From SBAX01 sp964646605 (GTDB lineage Bacteria; Planctomycetota; Phycisphaerae; UBA1845): a stretch of DNA of 13,543 bases. A model generated the notes under the pieces. It searched no databases. It saw only the letters and a program-made list of their open reading frames with translations, and was not told the DNA's origin. Position numbers and translations under genes: made by a program. Of this stretch, positions 1 through 6,667 are shown piece after piece (position 1 is the stretch's first letter; every line of letters starts with the position of its first letter). Location: NCBI GenBank assembly GCA_964646605.1, contig CAZYEX010000018.1, positions 1 through 13,543 of the forward strand, in the 5' to 3' direction.

Positions 1-2
1 TG

Positions 3-236
3 CCGCCTTCGGAGTTCTGCGAGAAGTGTATGCGCCTCGGTTATCAGTTGCCGAGTCGCCAGCCGGTCTACACTCGCAGTGTTCTCGACGTGGCGGCGGA
101 TTGGAACCTCTCCACCGAATGGTTGGCCCCGCACTTTGTCCCCTGCCCGAAGCTGATTTGTTCGCGCCGCGTGGTTCATGAATTGCTGAAGCTCGAACCG
201 TCGCAGAAGTGGATCCCCGTCAAGCTGGTGGACTAA
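3..236 (+). CDS. C-terminal part of a small CxxC protein, possibly of the double-CXXCG/immunity type
   Basis: The reading frame is open from the first full codon at position 3 to the TAA ending at 236, so the N terminus lies outside the window; an internal ATG at 30 is probably not the start. The visible 77 residues contain one CxxC pair (Cys-6 and Cys-9 of the visible part, FCEKC) that could bind zinc, and two more Cys near the C terminus (FVPCPKLICS). The ending, a short strand with Cys-Ser-Arg-Arg followed by an amphipathic helix, resembles the end of the 'double-CXXCG motif' proteins known from myxobacteria and planctomycetes, some of which are immunity proteins. That assignment is inference from a partial sequence. 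An RHS fragment starts directly downstream and overlaps it in another frame, which fits an immunity gene next to an orphan RHS tip. Confidence 0.55.
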   Translation, partial: PPSEFCEKCMRLGYQLPSRQPVYTRSVLDVAADWNLSTEWLAPHFVPCPKLICSRRVVHELLKLEPSQKWIPVKLVD

Positions 237-703
237 ACCCCGTCGATCGCACGGCTACATTGGCGCGGTATTACCTCGACGGGCCGATGTACGTGGACGA
301 ACATATCCTCCTTCACGAGGGGGGGAACGGCGCGGGGCAGGGTCGGGACTACGTTTATCTGCTGGGGCCGTTGTATAGCGTGACGGGGTTGGCGGACCCG
401 TACGGCAACGTGGTGCAGGCCTATCCCTACGACGCCTTCGGGACGATCGCCGTCACGGCCCCTCCGGCCCCGACGGTGGAGGCTGCGGGTTGTCGGTATC
501 TGAAGGTCGTCCTTCCCAACATCACCGAGGCCGTGGCCATGCGGGTGCAGAAGCTGGTGAACGGGGTGGCCAGCGGGGAGGGATGGTACGCGGGGCCGAC
601 GTTTGACCCTTTGCGTATCCAAGGCTTACGCCGAATGGGCGATACAGGACTTGAACCTGTGACCTCCTGCGTGTCGAGCAGGCGCTCTAGCCAACTGAGC
701 TAA
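209..703 (+). pseudogene. RHS/YD-repeat fragment (orphan RHS core remnant)
   Basis: The frame is open from 182 and could start at a GTG at 209, but there is no clear ribosome binding site. Residues of roughly nt 263-440 match the end of an RHS core: a YYLDGPMYVDEH segment, then YVYLLGPLYSVTGLAD and YGNVVQAYPYDAFG, the typical 'sVTgltD..GnvV..Y.YDaFG' signature. RHS proteins are usually over 1000 residues, so only the last few repeats are present. After YDAFG comes a different segment (RYLKVVLP...AMRV...WYAGP) like the short beta domain at the ends of planctomycete surface proteins, not a recognisable toxin. The frame then runs into the antisense of the tRNA gene and stops by chance at 703, so the real 3' end has been lost. 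It is best read as a remnant left by recombination next to the tRNA 3' end. Confidence 0.55.
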
Positions 704-709
704 TCGCCC
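636..709 (-). tRNA. tRNA-Val (anticodon GAC) with C33
   Basis: The minus strand folds into a complete 74-nt cloverleaf: acceptor stem GGGCGAT/ATCGCCC (703-709 with 637-643), D arm GCTC/GAGC, anticodon stem CCTGC/GCAGG, variable loop AGGTC, T arm ACAGG-TTCAAGT-CCTGT, and discriminator A at 636. CCA is not encoded. The seven-base anticodon loop TCGACAC puts GAC at 675-673, which reads valine codons GTC and GTT; A73 and the A35-C36 pair also fit valine identity. Position 33, almost always U, is C here (676 on the plus strand is g). A sigma70-like promoter lies just upstream. The RHS remnant ends against the 3' end of this gene, the end often used as an integration site. Confidence 0.95.
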
Positions 710-724
710 GGATTCTTGGGGGGC

Positions 725-753
725 ATTGGAAATCAAGCGCCCTCCTCTGTCAA
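725..753 (-). promoter_or_regulatory. Sigma70-type promoter of tRNA-Val
   Basis: On the minus strand a perfect TTGACA (-35) lies at 753-748, followed by a 17-nt spacer and TCCAAT (-10, 4 of 6) at 730-725. The expected start near 718 is about 9 nt before the mature tRNA 5' end at 709. The -35 box overlaps the stop codon of the deacetylase gene (TGA at 752-750), so the two units are packed without a spacer. Confidence 0.6.
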
Positions 754-1754
754 CCGCCGCCGGCCCCCGCGACTCCCGAGCCCGTGGCGCTCGTTGGCCG
801 CGTTGCCGCGCTCAACATCTGCTCCACATGCAGCGACACGCTTTCCGCGAGGGCATCCAGGTGATACCCGCCTTCGAGAACGCTAACCAATCTTCCAGCA
901 CAATGTCTCCCGGCGATGTCGTTCAGAACGTCGGTCAACCACCCGTACGACTCCGTCTCCAGCTCCAGGGGGGCCAAGGGGTCCAGGCGGTGGGCATCGA
1001 AACCCGCCGAGATCAGCACGAACTCGGGCCGGAAACGCTCGATCGCGGGCAGAATCGGATCGTCGAACGCTCGCCGCCAGAACTCCTCGCGCCCCGGCGG
1101 CAGGATGGGCACGTTGATGGTAAACCCCTCCCCGGCCCCGCGCCCGCGCTCGTGCGCATAACCGGTTCCGGGATAGGTAATGCCTGGATGACCGTGCAAG
1201 CTGATGAAAAGAACCCGCGGGTCCTCCTCGAACGTGTGCTGCGTGCCGTTCCCGTGATGCACGTCCCAATCCAGGATCAACACTCGGCTGAGTCCGTAGC
1301 GGTCGAGGAGATGCTGCGCCGCGATGGCGATGTTGTTGAAAAGACAGAAGCCCATCGACAGATGCCGCTCGGCGTGATGTCCCGGCGGACGGACGGCGCA
1401 GAACGCCTCGTCGATCTCGTTGGCCATGACCGCATCGACCGCGTTCACCACGCCTCCCGCCGCCAGACGCGCGATCTCGAAACTCTCCGCACAAATCGCG
1501 CTGTCCGGGACGTCGATGTAGGGCAGCCCCTGCGCACACGCCTGCCGGAGCCGTTCGATGTACGCGTCCGTGTGGACGGCTCGGACTCGATCCAGCTCAA
1601 GCAGCGTAGCGGGGATGGGCCGGCACCTGGCGGTCAAGCCGCGCCGCTCAAGCTCCTCGGCAATCCGCACCAGCCGTTGGGGTCGTTCCGGATGATCGCC
1701 GCCCGTGAGGTGTCGTTGAAAACGCTCGTCTTGGACCAGCCCCACCGTTGCCAT
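750..1754 (-). CDS. Histone deacetylase family protein (class II, zinc-dependent deacetylase)
   Basis: A 334-residue cytoplasmic zinc hydrolase of the arginase/deacetylase fold, which in bacteria removes acyl groups from lysines or acetylated polyamines and includes the AcuC-like proteins. The catalytic set is complete: the paired His in PPGHHAER (His-126, His-127), GFCLFNN, the zinc ligands Asp-164 and His-166 in DWDVHHGNGTQ, the third ligand Asp-253 in AGFDAH, and the transition-state Tyr-297 in EGGYHL. The HPERPQR element at 21-27 is typical of class II enzymes. The length is normal for the family. The frame stays open upstream to 2120, but that part overlaps the divergent metallopeptidase gene; the ATG at 1754 gives the family-typical N terminus, although no strong ribosome binding site precedes it. 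The last 18 residues are a low-complexity Gly/Ala/Ser/Thr tail. The exact substrate cannot be told from sequence. Confidence 0.93.
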   Translation of the reverse strand: MATVGLVQDERFQRHLTGGDHPERPQRLVRIAEELERRGLTARCRPIPATLLELDRVRAVHTDAYIERLRQACAQGLPYIDVPDSAICAESFEIARLAAGGVVNAVDAVMANEIDEAFCAVRPPGHHAERHLSMGFCLFNNIAIAAQHLLDRYGLSRVLILDWDVHHGNGTQHTFEEDPRVLFISLHGHPGITYPGTGYAHERGRGAGEGFTINVPILPPGREEFWRRAFDDPILPAIERFRPEFVLISAGFDAHRLDPLAPLELETESYGWLTDVLNDIAGRHCAGRLVSVLEGGYHLDALAESVSLHVEQMLSAATRPTSATGSGVAGAGGG

Positions 1755-1843
1755 GATGGGCCATTCTGCGGCGGCGCGGACGGCCTGTCGATCATGACCT
1801 GCCGCTGTCGATTGGGGCGTTACAAACGACCGCCAATCTTCTA

Positions 1844-1873
1844 CTGCCGGTCCTTCGTATGCTAGGCTAGAAT
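1844..1873 (+). promoter_or_regulatory. Possible promoter of the metallopeptidase gene
   Basis: A TAGAAT box (5 of 6 to TATAAT) lies at 1868-1873, with a weak CTGCCG (3 of 6) 18 nt upstream at 1844-1849. It lies about 50 nt before the start codon at 1921, in the divergent region between this gene and the deacetylase gene. Only the -10 box is convincing. Confidence 0.35.
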
Positions 1874-1920
1874 GGTGGTCAGTCCGCGGCGGAATCGGAC
1901 CCAAGGAGGTTGAGATCGAG

Positions 1921-2622
1921 ATGGACCTTGTCGCACAGTTTGTCTTCGGTATCGAACACCTGCTCTGGGTCGGGCCGGGGATGTTGTTGGCCCTTTGGGC
2001 GGAGATGAAGGTCAAGTCCGCATACGCCCAGGCCGGACGAATCCCAGCTCGCTGCGGACTTACCGGGGCAGAGACGGCGCAGCGAATCCTGAACCACCAC
2101 GGGATCAACAACGTAGCCATCGAGCCCGTACAGGGCTTCCTGGGCGACCACTACGACCCGAAGCGCAAGGTGCTGCGCCTAAGTCCCGACGTCTACCACG
2201 GCCGGTCGCTCGCGTCGCTGGGCATCGCCGCCCACGAGGTCGGACACGCCATTCAGGACGCCACCGCCTATGGACCGTTGCACTTCCGAAACGGAATCGT
2301 TCCTTTGGCTTCGGTCGGAACCAACCTCGCCTTCGGAGCGATCCTACTGGGGTACTTTCTACATGTTACAGGGTTCATCCTCCTGGGAATCTCGCTCTTT
2401 AGCGTGTTCGTGCTTTTCCAGCTCGTGAACCTACCCGTGGAGTACGACGCCTCGCGCCGCGCGCGGGAGGTTCTGCTTTCCAATGGAATGGTCACTCAAG
2501 AGGAAGACCGCGTGGTTGGGAAAGTGCTGAGCGCCGCCGCCTGGACCTACGTCGCCGCGACGCTGACGGCCGTGCTTACGCTGCTCTACTACATCTCGAT
2601 GTTCCATCGACGCCGCGGGTAG
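1921..2622 (+). CDS. Membrane zinc metallopeptidase, YugP family (Zn_peptidase_2)
   Basis: A 233-residue integral membrane protein of the YugP family, predicted neutral zinc peptidases of unknown substrate. The zinc-binding motif HEVGH is at residues 105-109 (AAHEVGHAIQDA), and Glu-174 in LPVEYDASRRA is the expected third ligand. Hydrophobic segments lie near 10-27, 127-147, 149-170 and 205-227, with the HEXXH region between the first and second. The GFLGDHYDP stretch (72-80) preceding a KRKVLRLS strand is typical of the family. The start is firm: AAGGAGGT at 1903-1910 lies ten bases before the ATG. It is transcribed divergently from the deacetylase gene, and there is no partner gene downstream on this strand, so it seems to be a single-gene unit. 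The physiological role is not known. Confidence 0.95.
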   Translation: MDLVAQFVFGIEHLLWVGPGMLLALWAEMKVKSAYAQAGRIPARCGLTGAETAQRILNHHGINNVAIEPVQGFLGDHYDPKRKVLRLSPDVYHGRSLASLGIAAHEVGHAIQDATAYGPLHFRNGIVPLASVGTNLAFGAILLGYFLHVTGFILLGISLFSVFVLFQLVNLPVEYDASRRAREVLLSNGMVTQEEDRVVGKVLSAAAWTYVAATLTAVLTLLYYISMFHRRRG

Positions 2623-2715
2623 GGACGCCCCCTTCGCTTCATCCCCATGGCGCCGCACCATGCAAACGGCGCGGATCGAACGTCATCGAAGGATCGACGA
2701 AACCCAACACAGGCG

Positions 2716-2919
2716 TCACGCGCTCGCCGCGGCCGGCGGCGCTGCGGGAGCGGGCGCCTCGCTGCTGCCCTTGTTCTTGTTGCGCTTCTTATCGAGGTGT
2801 TCTTTCATGCCCTTGGCGGCTTTTGCCCAAAGCTCGTAGGCTTCCTTCCGCTCGCCCTTTTTCCAGGCGATGGCGGCGTTGATTTTGTGGCGTTTGAAGG
2901 CCTTCGTTGGTCTTGGCAT
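2716..2919 (-). CDS. Small basic hypothetical protein with Ala/Pro tail
   Basis: A 67-residue protein not assigned to a named family. The ATG at 2919 is chosen because a GAGGA ribosome binding site lies just upstream on the minus strand (GAGGAAAACA-ATG) and a plausible promoter precedes it; the frame stays open further upstream, but that extra part looks like noncoding sequence. Residues 1-50 are very Lys/Arg-rich and should form two helices (KINAAIAWKKGERKEAYELW, then AKAAKGMKEHLDKK), a pattern like one TPR-type helical pair. Residues 51-67 are a flexible Ser/Ala/Pro tail. The charge suggests nucleic-acid or ribosome contact, but this is a guess. Its promoter suggests it is transcribed separately from the secreted-protein gene upstream. 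Confidence 0.62.
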   Translation of the reverse strand: MPRPTKAFKRHKINAAIAWKKGERKEAYELWAKAAKGMKEHLDKKRNKNKGSSEAPAPAAPPAAASA

Positions 2920-2978
2920 TGTTTTCCTCAGCCCTGTCTCTTCCAACGGCTCGCCCCGCTGGCAAGCCGAGTCGCCCC

Positions 2979-3007
2979 AGTGTATCCGAACCCGGCAACC
3001 CCGCCAA
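2979..3007 (-). promoter_or_regulatory. Probable promoter of the small basic protein gene
   Basis: On the minus strand TTGGCG (4 of 6) at 3007-3002 is separated by 17 nt from TACACT (4 of 6) at 2984-2979. The expected start near 2973 gives a leader of about 53 nt to the ATG at 2919. The match is moderate, but spacing and position fit. Confidence 0.42.
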
Positions 3008-3149
3008 GAGCAGCCTTCCCTGCCCTGACGGACCTCCGGCGGCGCCGAATCAGCCTTGGGTCGAGGCTGTACTGCCCACACAGGATGACGTTGTCCCACT
3101 CGATCGGGTCGTGAGACTCAAGCCTTCAAGGGTCCGCTCCGCCTCAAAT

Positions 3150-4088
3150 TCAATCGCAACTGGTGCAGTGGATCTGGAAGTTGCCGCCGGTGATGGTGAC
3201 AGGATCCACAGACCCATCATCGACGCCATCCGAGTCGACGAGGATGTGGACCGTGCCGCTCCCGTCGACGACGCGGAGGAAATACCGGTCGATGTCGTCA
3301 CCAGATTTCGCCGACTGCTCGTTGCCAGGCTCGTTGCGATCCTCGACGTGCCCAAAGAAGGAAACATCGATCGGGCCGAACTTGTTGCCGCCGATGCCGC
3401 TCAGTCGTCCGGTCCCCACCCACTCGATGAAGTTATGATCGCAGACCGGCGACTCTGTCCCCGGCGGGATATCAGGGACGTTGCCGCAGCGGAGCACGGT
3501 GATGTCGGCGCCGGTCAGGTGCAGCTTGAGGCTGTGGGCGACATGGTTCCACTGGCCGCCATTGGAAGGAAACTGGCTGCAAGAGGGATAGACCACGCCC
3601 CCGACGGTATCCGTGGGGCCCTTCGACTGGCACTCCGCGTTCCACGTGCCCGTGATCCGTTCAAACTTCACGCCGCCGCCAGTCATCCAGCAGAGCTGTT
3701 CGCGACAAGCGGCGCTTTCAATCAACCAGTTCTCGGAAAAGACAGGTACGGCGTCTGTAAGGGCGAACGAATACTCGCCTCCTGCGGGCATTACAATGGC
3801 GGCACCAACCGGGAGAGTTGCCGCGTCCAGGGTCTCCGTGTAAGAGTCCGGAGGATCGGGCAGATCAATGAAAAAACACCCATCGGGCCCGCTCACCCCC
3901 GAGAAGATAGTGCCGGCGGAATTGCTGATGTTCACCGTCACATTTGCCAACCCTCTAACGAGTGAACCGATTCGGCCATCTTGACTTATATCACAATACA
4001 CGCACCCCCTCGAATGCCAGGCGAAAGCGGTGTCGGAACCGAAAAACAGGGAAAAAACGACCAAGAACAAACTGCTAGTTTTCTTCAT
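3150..4088 (-). CDS. Secreted protein with prealbumin-like and post-COAP-1-like domains
   Basis: A 312-residue exported protein. The ATG at 4088 is chosen over one eight codons upstream because GGAGG lies at 4101-4097, eight bases before it. Residues 1-23 are a clear Sec signal peptide (MKK, a hydrophobic core, cleavage after AFA). Residues 27-90 look like a carboxypeptidase-regulatory/SdrD-type beta domain (GCVYCDISQDGRI, then LANVTVNISNSAG and SGPDGCFFIDLP). From residue 134 a WMTGGG motif starts a domain that resembles the post-COAP-1 domain, ending in DRYFLRVVDGSGTV and a GGNFQIH strand. At least ten Cys in the mature part suggest disulfides or metal binding. It probably acts outside the cytoplasm; no enzyme motif was seen. 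It has its own strong promoter and a long structured leader, which suggests control at the RNA level. Confidence 0.82.
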   Translation of the reverse strand: MKKTSSLFLVVFSLFFGSDTAFAWHSRGCVYCDISQDGRIGSLVRGLANVTVNISNSAGTIFSGVSGPDGCFFIDLPDPPDSYTETLDAATLPVGAAIVMPAGGEYSFALTDAVPVFSENWLIESAACREQLCWMTGGGVKFERITGTWNAECQSKGPTDTVGGVVYPSCSQFPSNGGQWNHVAHSLKLHLTGADITVLRCGNVPDIPPGTESPVCDHNFIEWVGTGRLSGIGGNKFGPIDVSFFGHVEDRNEPGNEQSAKSGDDIDRYFLRVVDGSGTVHILVDSDGVDDGSVDPVTITGGNFQIHCTSCD

Positions 4089-4382
4089 ATCGATCCCCTC
4101 CAAAAAAGCCAACGTTCAGAACCCAGAACACTAGAGCAATTGCCGTTTTTGTGTACGGGTGTATCCGTATCCGAGGAAGAATCCTCGACAGTTATCGGAG
4201 GTGACCCTCCACAGAGCCTGGCCGACCGCCGTAATCAGTTTCCACGACGGCAAACCAGCTGGAGCCGGATTCGATCCGTCTAGCGAAAGGGCGAGCGGCT
4301 TCGCAGTGTTTCCACGCGTAGCCGCATCCTCTGGTCCGCGGCTGCAACCCCCGGTGGTTGTCGACGCTTTCGCCCACAAGTG
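4089..4382 (-). promoter_or_regulatory. Long structured 5' leader of the secreted-protein gene
   Basis: About 290 nt separate the predicted transcription start (near 4382) from the ATG at 4088. On the minus strand the leader contains many perfect stems. A closing stem of 7 bp (4367-4373 with 4283-4289) encloses three hairpins: 4356-4360/4345-4349 (CAACC/GGTTG), 4338-4343/4320-4325 (AGCCGC/GCGGCT) and a short GTG-GAAA-CAC stem (4315-4306). Downstream are 4-bp (4278-4266), 5-bp tetraloop (4210-4197), 6-bp tetraloop (4187-4172) and 5-bp (4169-4154) hairpins. It matches no riboswitch consensus I know (cobalamin, SAM, TPP, glycine, c-di-GMP and fluoride were considered), and no hairpin is followed by a U tract. 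Short open frames cross it but lack support. A new cis-regulatory RNA is possible; folding alone does not prove it. Confidence 0.48.
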
Positions 4383-4388
4383 TCCGCA

Positions 4389-4417
4389 ATTCTAACCTTT
4401 TACGCAAATGCTGTCAA
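4389..4417 (-). promoter_or_regulatory. Near-consensus sigma70 promoter of the secreted-protein gene
   Basis: On the minus strand a perfect TTGACA lies at 4417-4412, a 17-nt spacer follows, and TAGAAT (5 of 6) lies at 4394-4389. The surrounding sequence is AT-richer than the neighbouring genes. The start would be near 4382, which defines the long leader. Confidence 0.75.
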
Positions 4418-4454
4418 GTCAATTTTGCCACCGTAGTTTTTTGACGGACTCGAT

Positions 4455-5630
4455 CTAAAGGTACCCAAGCCACCAGTCGTTCCGCCGGCGTTTTACCCCC
4501 GCGAACCAGCGGCAGGGGAAGTACAACGCGGCCACGACGCCGATCCAGACGGCGTACACCACTAGGAGGCCGAAACCGAAGTTGGGCGGCGGGTTGTTAA
4601 AGTCAAGGGTCAGGATTGCGGTACCCAGGCGGGGGAACATCGCTGCAATCGAAAGCGCGTGCAGGATCGGCGCGTGCAAGATATAGTAGAACATCGGCAC
4701 TCGGCCGAAGGTCACCATCCAACCCCCGACCGCCCCGAGCGGGCGATCAAGGATCGCGAGCGCGGCGATCGCCGGTCCGAGGGTCATAAGAAGATACATC
4801 AGTGACGGCGGATACTTCTCGCAGGTCAGCAGCGACATCATCGTGAAGACCGCGTCGTTCTGACCCGTCCACGGACGCGGGTCGCCGTACAGGTTGAACC
4901 CCCGCAGGACCAAGAACACAAACATCACCGAGAATCCGAGCGTCAGAAACCATCGGCGACGACGGCGCGGATCGAACTGCACAATCGGTCCGAAGGCATA
5001 CCCCGCCCACAGCACGGCCACCCACGGAATCAACGGATAAATGATGAGGAGGTCGAACCGCTCGAAGGGTTGAATCAAGTCGCGCTGGTGCAGAAAGCGC
5101 CAGGCCATTCCCCAGGCCGTGTCCCCGGGCGGCGAGATGCCGTCCAACAAGTTGTGCGCCGCGATCGTCCCCACGGCCAGAACGACCACGACCCAGTGCC
5201 GTAGGTGGATGAGCCCGGCGAGGATCACCATTGCCCACCCGATCACCCAAATCACTTGCACGAAGCTGAACCGCCAGTTGAGATCCCAAAACCAGGTGTG
5301 GCGAATGAGCGTCGGATCGAGAATGACGAGAAACAGTCCCCGGGTAAGAAGAAACCGCGACAACTGGCCCTTCGTTTTCCCGCGGGCAAGGGAAAGGTAC
5401 GCCCCGGTTCCGGCCAGGAACACGAACACCGGCGCGCAGAAGTGTGTCACCCAGCGGGTAAAGAAAAGCGGAACCGTGGTCCGGGTCAGGTCCGTGGGGT
5501 CGAACAGAAAAACGGTGTTCGAGAAGTAATCGCGGGTGTGGTCCAGAGCCATCAGGATCATCACGGCCCCGCGCAGGGCGTCGATCGCATCGACCCGCGG
5601 GCGGACGGTAAGCAACGGCGGCTGGGGCAT
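4455..5630 (-). CDS. DUF1624-type multi-pass membrane protein (heparan-alpha-glucosaminide N-acetyltransferase-like)
   Basis: A 391-residue integral membrane protein with about ten hydrophobic segments. The N terminus has the family signature RVDAIDALRG (12-21), followed by MALDHTRDYF with the conserved His-31, and later FAGT-like APVFVFLAGTGAYLSLARG. These place it with COG3503/DUF1624, whose eukaryotic relatives transfer acetyl groups from cytoplasmic acetyl-CoA across a membrane to glucosamine residues; the bacterial substrate is unknown, presumably a cell-envelope sugar. The C terminus ends in a short basic tail (KRRRNDWWLGYL). The start at 5630 is chosen from the position of the conserved motif; an alternative ATG at 5681, preceded by a weak AAGGGTGG, would add 17 residues. 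It lies upstream of the secreted-protein gene on the same strand, but that gene has its own promoter. Confidence 0.83.
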   Translation of the reverse strand: MPQPPLLTVRPRVDAIDALRGAVMILMALDHTRDYFSNTVFLFDPTDLTRTTVPLFFTRWVTHFCAPVFVFLAGTGAYLSLARGKTKGQLSRFLLTRGLFLVILDPTLIRHTWFWDLNWRFSFVQVIWVIGWAMVILAGLIHLRHWVVVVLAVGTIAAHNLLDGISPPGDTAWGMAWRFLHQRDLIQPFERFDLLIIYPLIPWVAVLWAGYAFGPIVQFDPRRRRRWFLTLGFSVMFVFLVLRGFNLYGDPRPWTGQNDAVFTMMSLLTCEKYPPSLMYLLMTLGPAIAALAILDRPLGAVGGWMVTFGRVPMFYYILHAPILHALSIAAMFPRLGTAILTLDFNNPPPNFGFGLLVVYAVWIGVVAALYFPCRWFAGVKRRRNDWWLGYL

Positions 5631-6001
5631 GGAACCCAACGGTAACCCCCGTCGTCTATGGCGGCAAAGGGGGCTGCCCATGTATCGCCACCCTTTGCGG
5701 GTGGAGCAGGGTGTCCGGTGCATCACGGACGACGCCGAAAGCCTGCGCCCTCACAACCGTGGTTGACGTTTGTGAACGTCGTGGTGACGATGCCCTCTCT
5801 CGTCGAGAATGGGTGCCGTCGGCGGGGGCGCTTTGGGCTGGGGCGGATAAAATGGGCAGTTGCACGAAGGTGCGGGCGGTTCCGGTTGGAAGCGAATACG
5901 TGGGACCGCCTGGGATCGCACGGTAGACGCTGGACCGCTGAACAACGATTTGCTAGGTTTCGTATCGTTCAAGGGGCGGTCGTCCGCCGGGAGGCCTTCT
6001 G
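5631..6001. other. Intergenic region between divergent genes
   Basis: This 371-nt stretch separates the minus-strand membrane protein from the plus-strand operon, so it should hold promoters for both, but none is convincing. On the plus strand TTGACG at 5763-5768 with GACGAT at 5786-5791 (17-nt spacer) is a weak candidate about 210 nt before the operon. The only solid signal is the GGGAGG ribosome binding site at 5989-5994. Several short open frames cross the region in conflicting directions and none has a ribosome binding site or recognisable protein. Confidence 0.4.
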
Positions 6002-6667
6002 ATGGCGGTCAAAATTCCAAAAGCACACAAGGAGCCTTTGCGGAAGTTGGCCTGCCTGGACGCTGCCGCGCGGACGCGGTTGATCACGGCCATGCAGGGC
6101 GCGAAGGCCGTCTTAGATCCCGACGACCTTATCGCACAGGTAACCAAACAGGCCGACCTCGATCCCTCGTTGGTAGACTCGATCATCTGGATGTTGGTCT
6201 CCATGTATCGGAACGCCGATGGCGACCCACGCCAATTCGCAAGCGACGCCGTGGACGCCGCGAAAGGAGAACTCGAGGAACTCAAGAAGGACAAGGAGGA
6301 ATGGGCCGCTTTTACGCGGGATTTGGCGGCGCTTCTAGCTTGTGACGAGTCGCTCGGCGTGACGGCGAAGGTTTTGAGCGTTCGACGGGAATACGGGAAC
6401 GTCTTTTGTAGCGCTCGCATCCTGACGGATATCCGTCCGGTGTTCGGACCTGATCCGTCGCGGACTCCGCTCGCCGCGGCCATTGTACACACGTTGCACA
6501 TTGCGCATCACGAGGGAGATTCCCATGAAGACTTCTACGTGGCGCTTGACGCTGAAGACCTGCGCAAACTGCGAGATCAGATCGAACGGGCTGTGAAAAA
6601 GGAGGCTTCTCTCAAGGTCATAATCCAGGAAACGCCAATGAAGTACCTCACGTCGGAGGACCATTGA
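6002..6667 (+). CDS. Hypothetical protein, COMM-like C-terminal region; first gene of a three-gene operon
   Basis: A 221-residue soluble protein with no signal peptide or membrane segment. The start is supported by GGGAGG at 5989-5994, seven bases before the ATG. Residues 1-115 look all-helical, with a charged helix at 86-101 (KGELEELKKDKEEW). Residues 117-205 alternate strands and a final helix: GVTAKVLSVRREYGNVF, SARILTDIRPVF, AAAIVHTLHIAHHE, EDFYVALD, then DLRKLRDQIERAVKKEASLK. A helical N half, an antiparallel sheet and a last helix that follows an 'F.v.l....L..L...I..A' pattern recall COMM-domain proteins, known mainly from eukaryotes; this is inference from pattern only. Its stop overlaps the next start (TGATG), so translation is probably coupled. 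Function is unknown. Confidence 0.85.
   Translation: MAVKIPKAHKEPLRKLACLDAAARTRLITAMQGAKAVLDPDDLIAQVTKQADLDPSLVDSIIWMLVSMYRNADGDPRQFASDAVDAAKGELEELKKDKEEWAAFTRDLAALLACDESLGVTAKVLSVRREYGNVFCSARILTDIRPVFGPDPSRTPLAAAIVHTLHIAHHEGDSHEDFYVALDAEDLRKLRDQIERAVKKEASLKVIIQETPMKYLTSEDH

Noticed and set aside
440..635. RHS-associated toxin domain after YDAFG
   Set aside because: The segment resembles a short beta domain (RYLKVV...AMRV) and no catalytic motif was seen.
726..1865. Long plus-strand open frame opposite the deacetylase gene
   Set aside because: It is antisense to a gene with all catalytic motifs and itself shows only arginine-rich composition typical of a GC-rich shadow frame.
1755..2120. 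N-terminal extension of the deacetylase frame
   Set aside because: It would overlap the divergent metallopeptidase gene by 200 nt and adds nothing conserved; family members start near the ATG at 1754.
4262..4282. T-arm-like hairpin CGGATTCGATCCG suggesting a tRNA or tmRNA
   Set aside because: The stem is only 4 bp with a 5-base loop, and no acceptor, D arm or anticodon arm can be formed around it.
4131..4407. Two short minus-strand open frames inside the leader
   Set aside because: No ribosome binding site or protein motif, and they cross several perfect hairpins; a leader peptide is not excluded, but it is unsupported.
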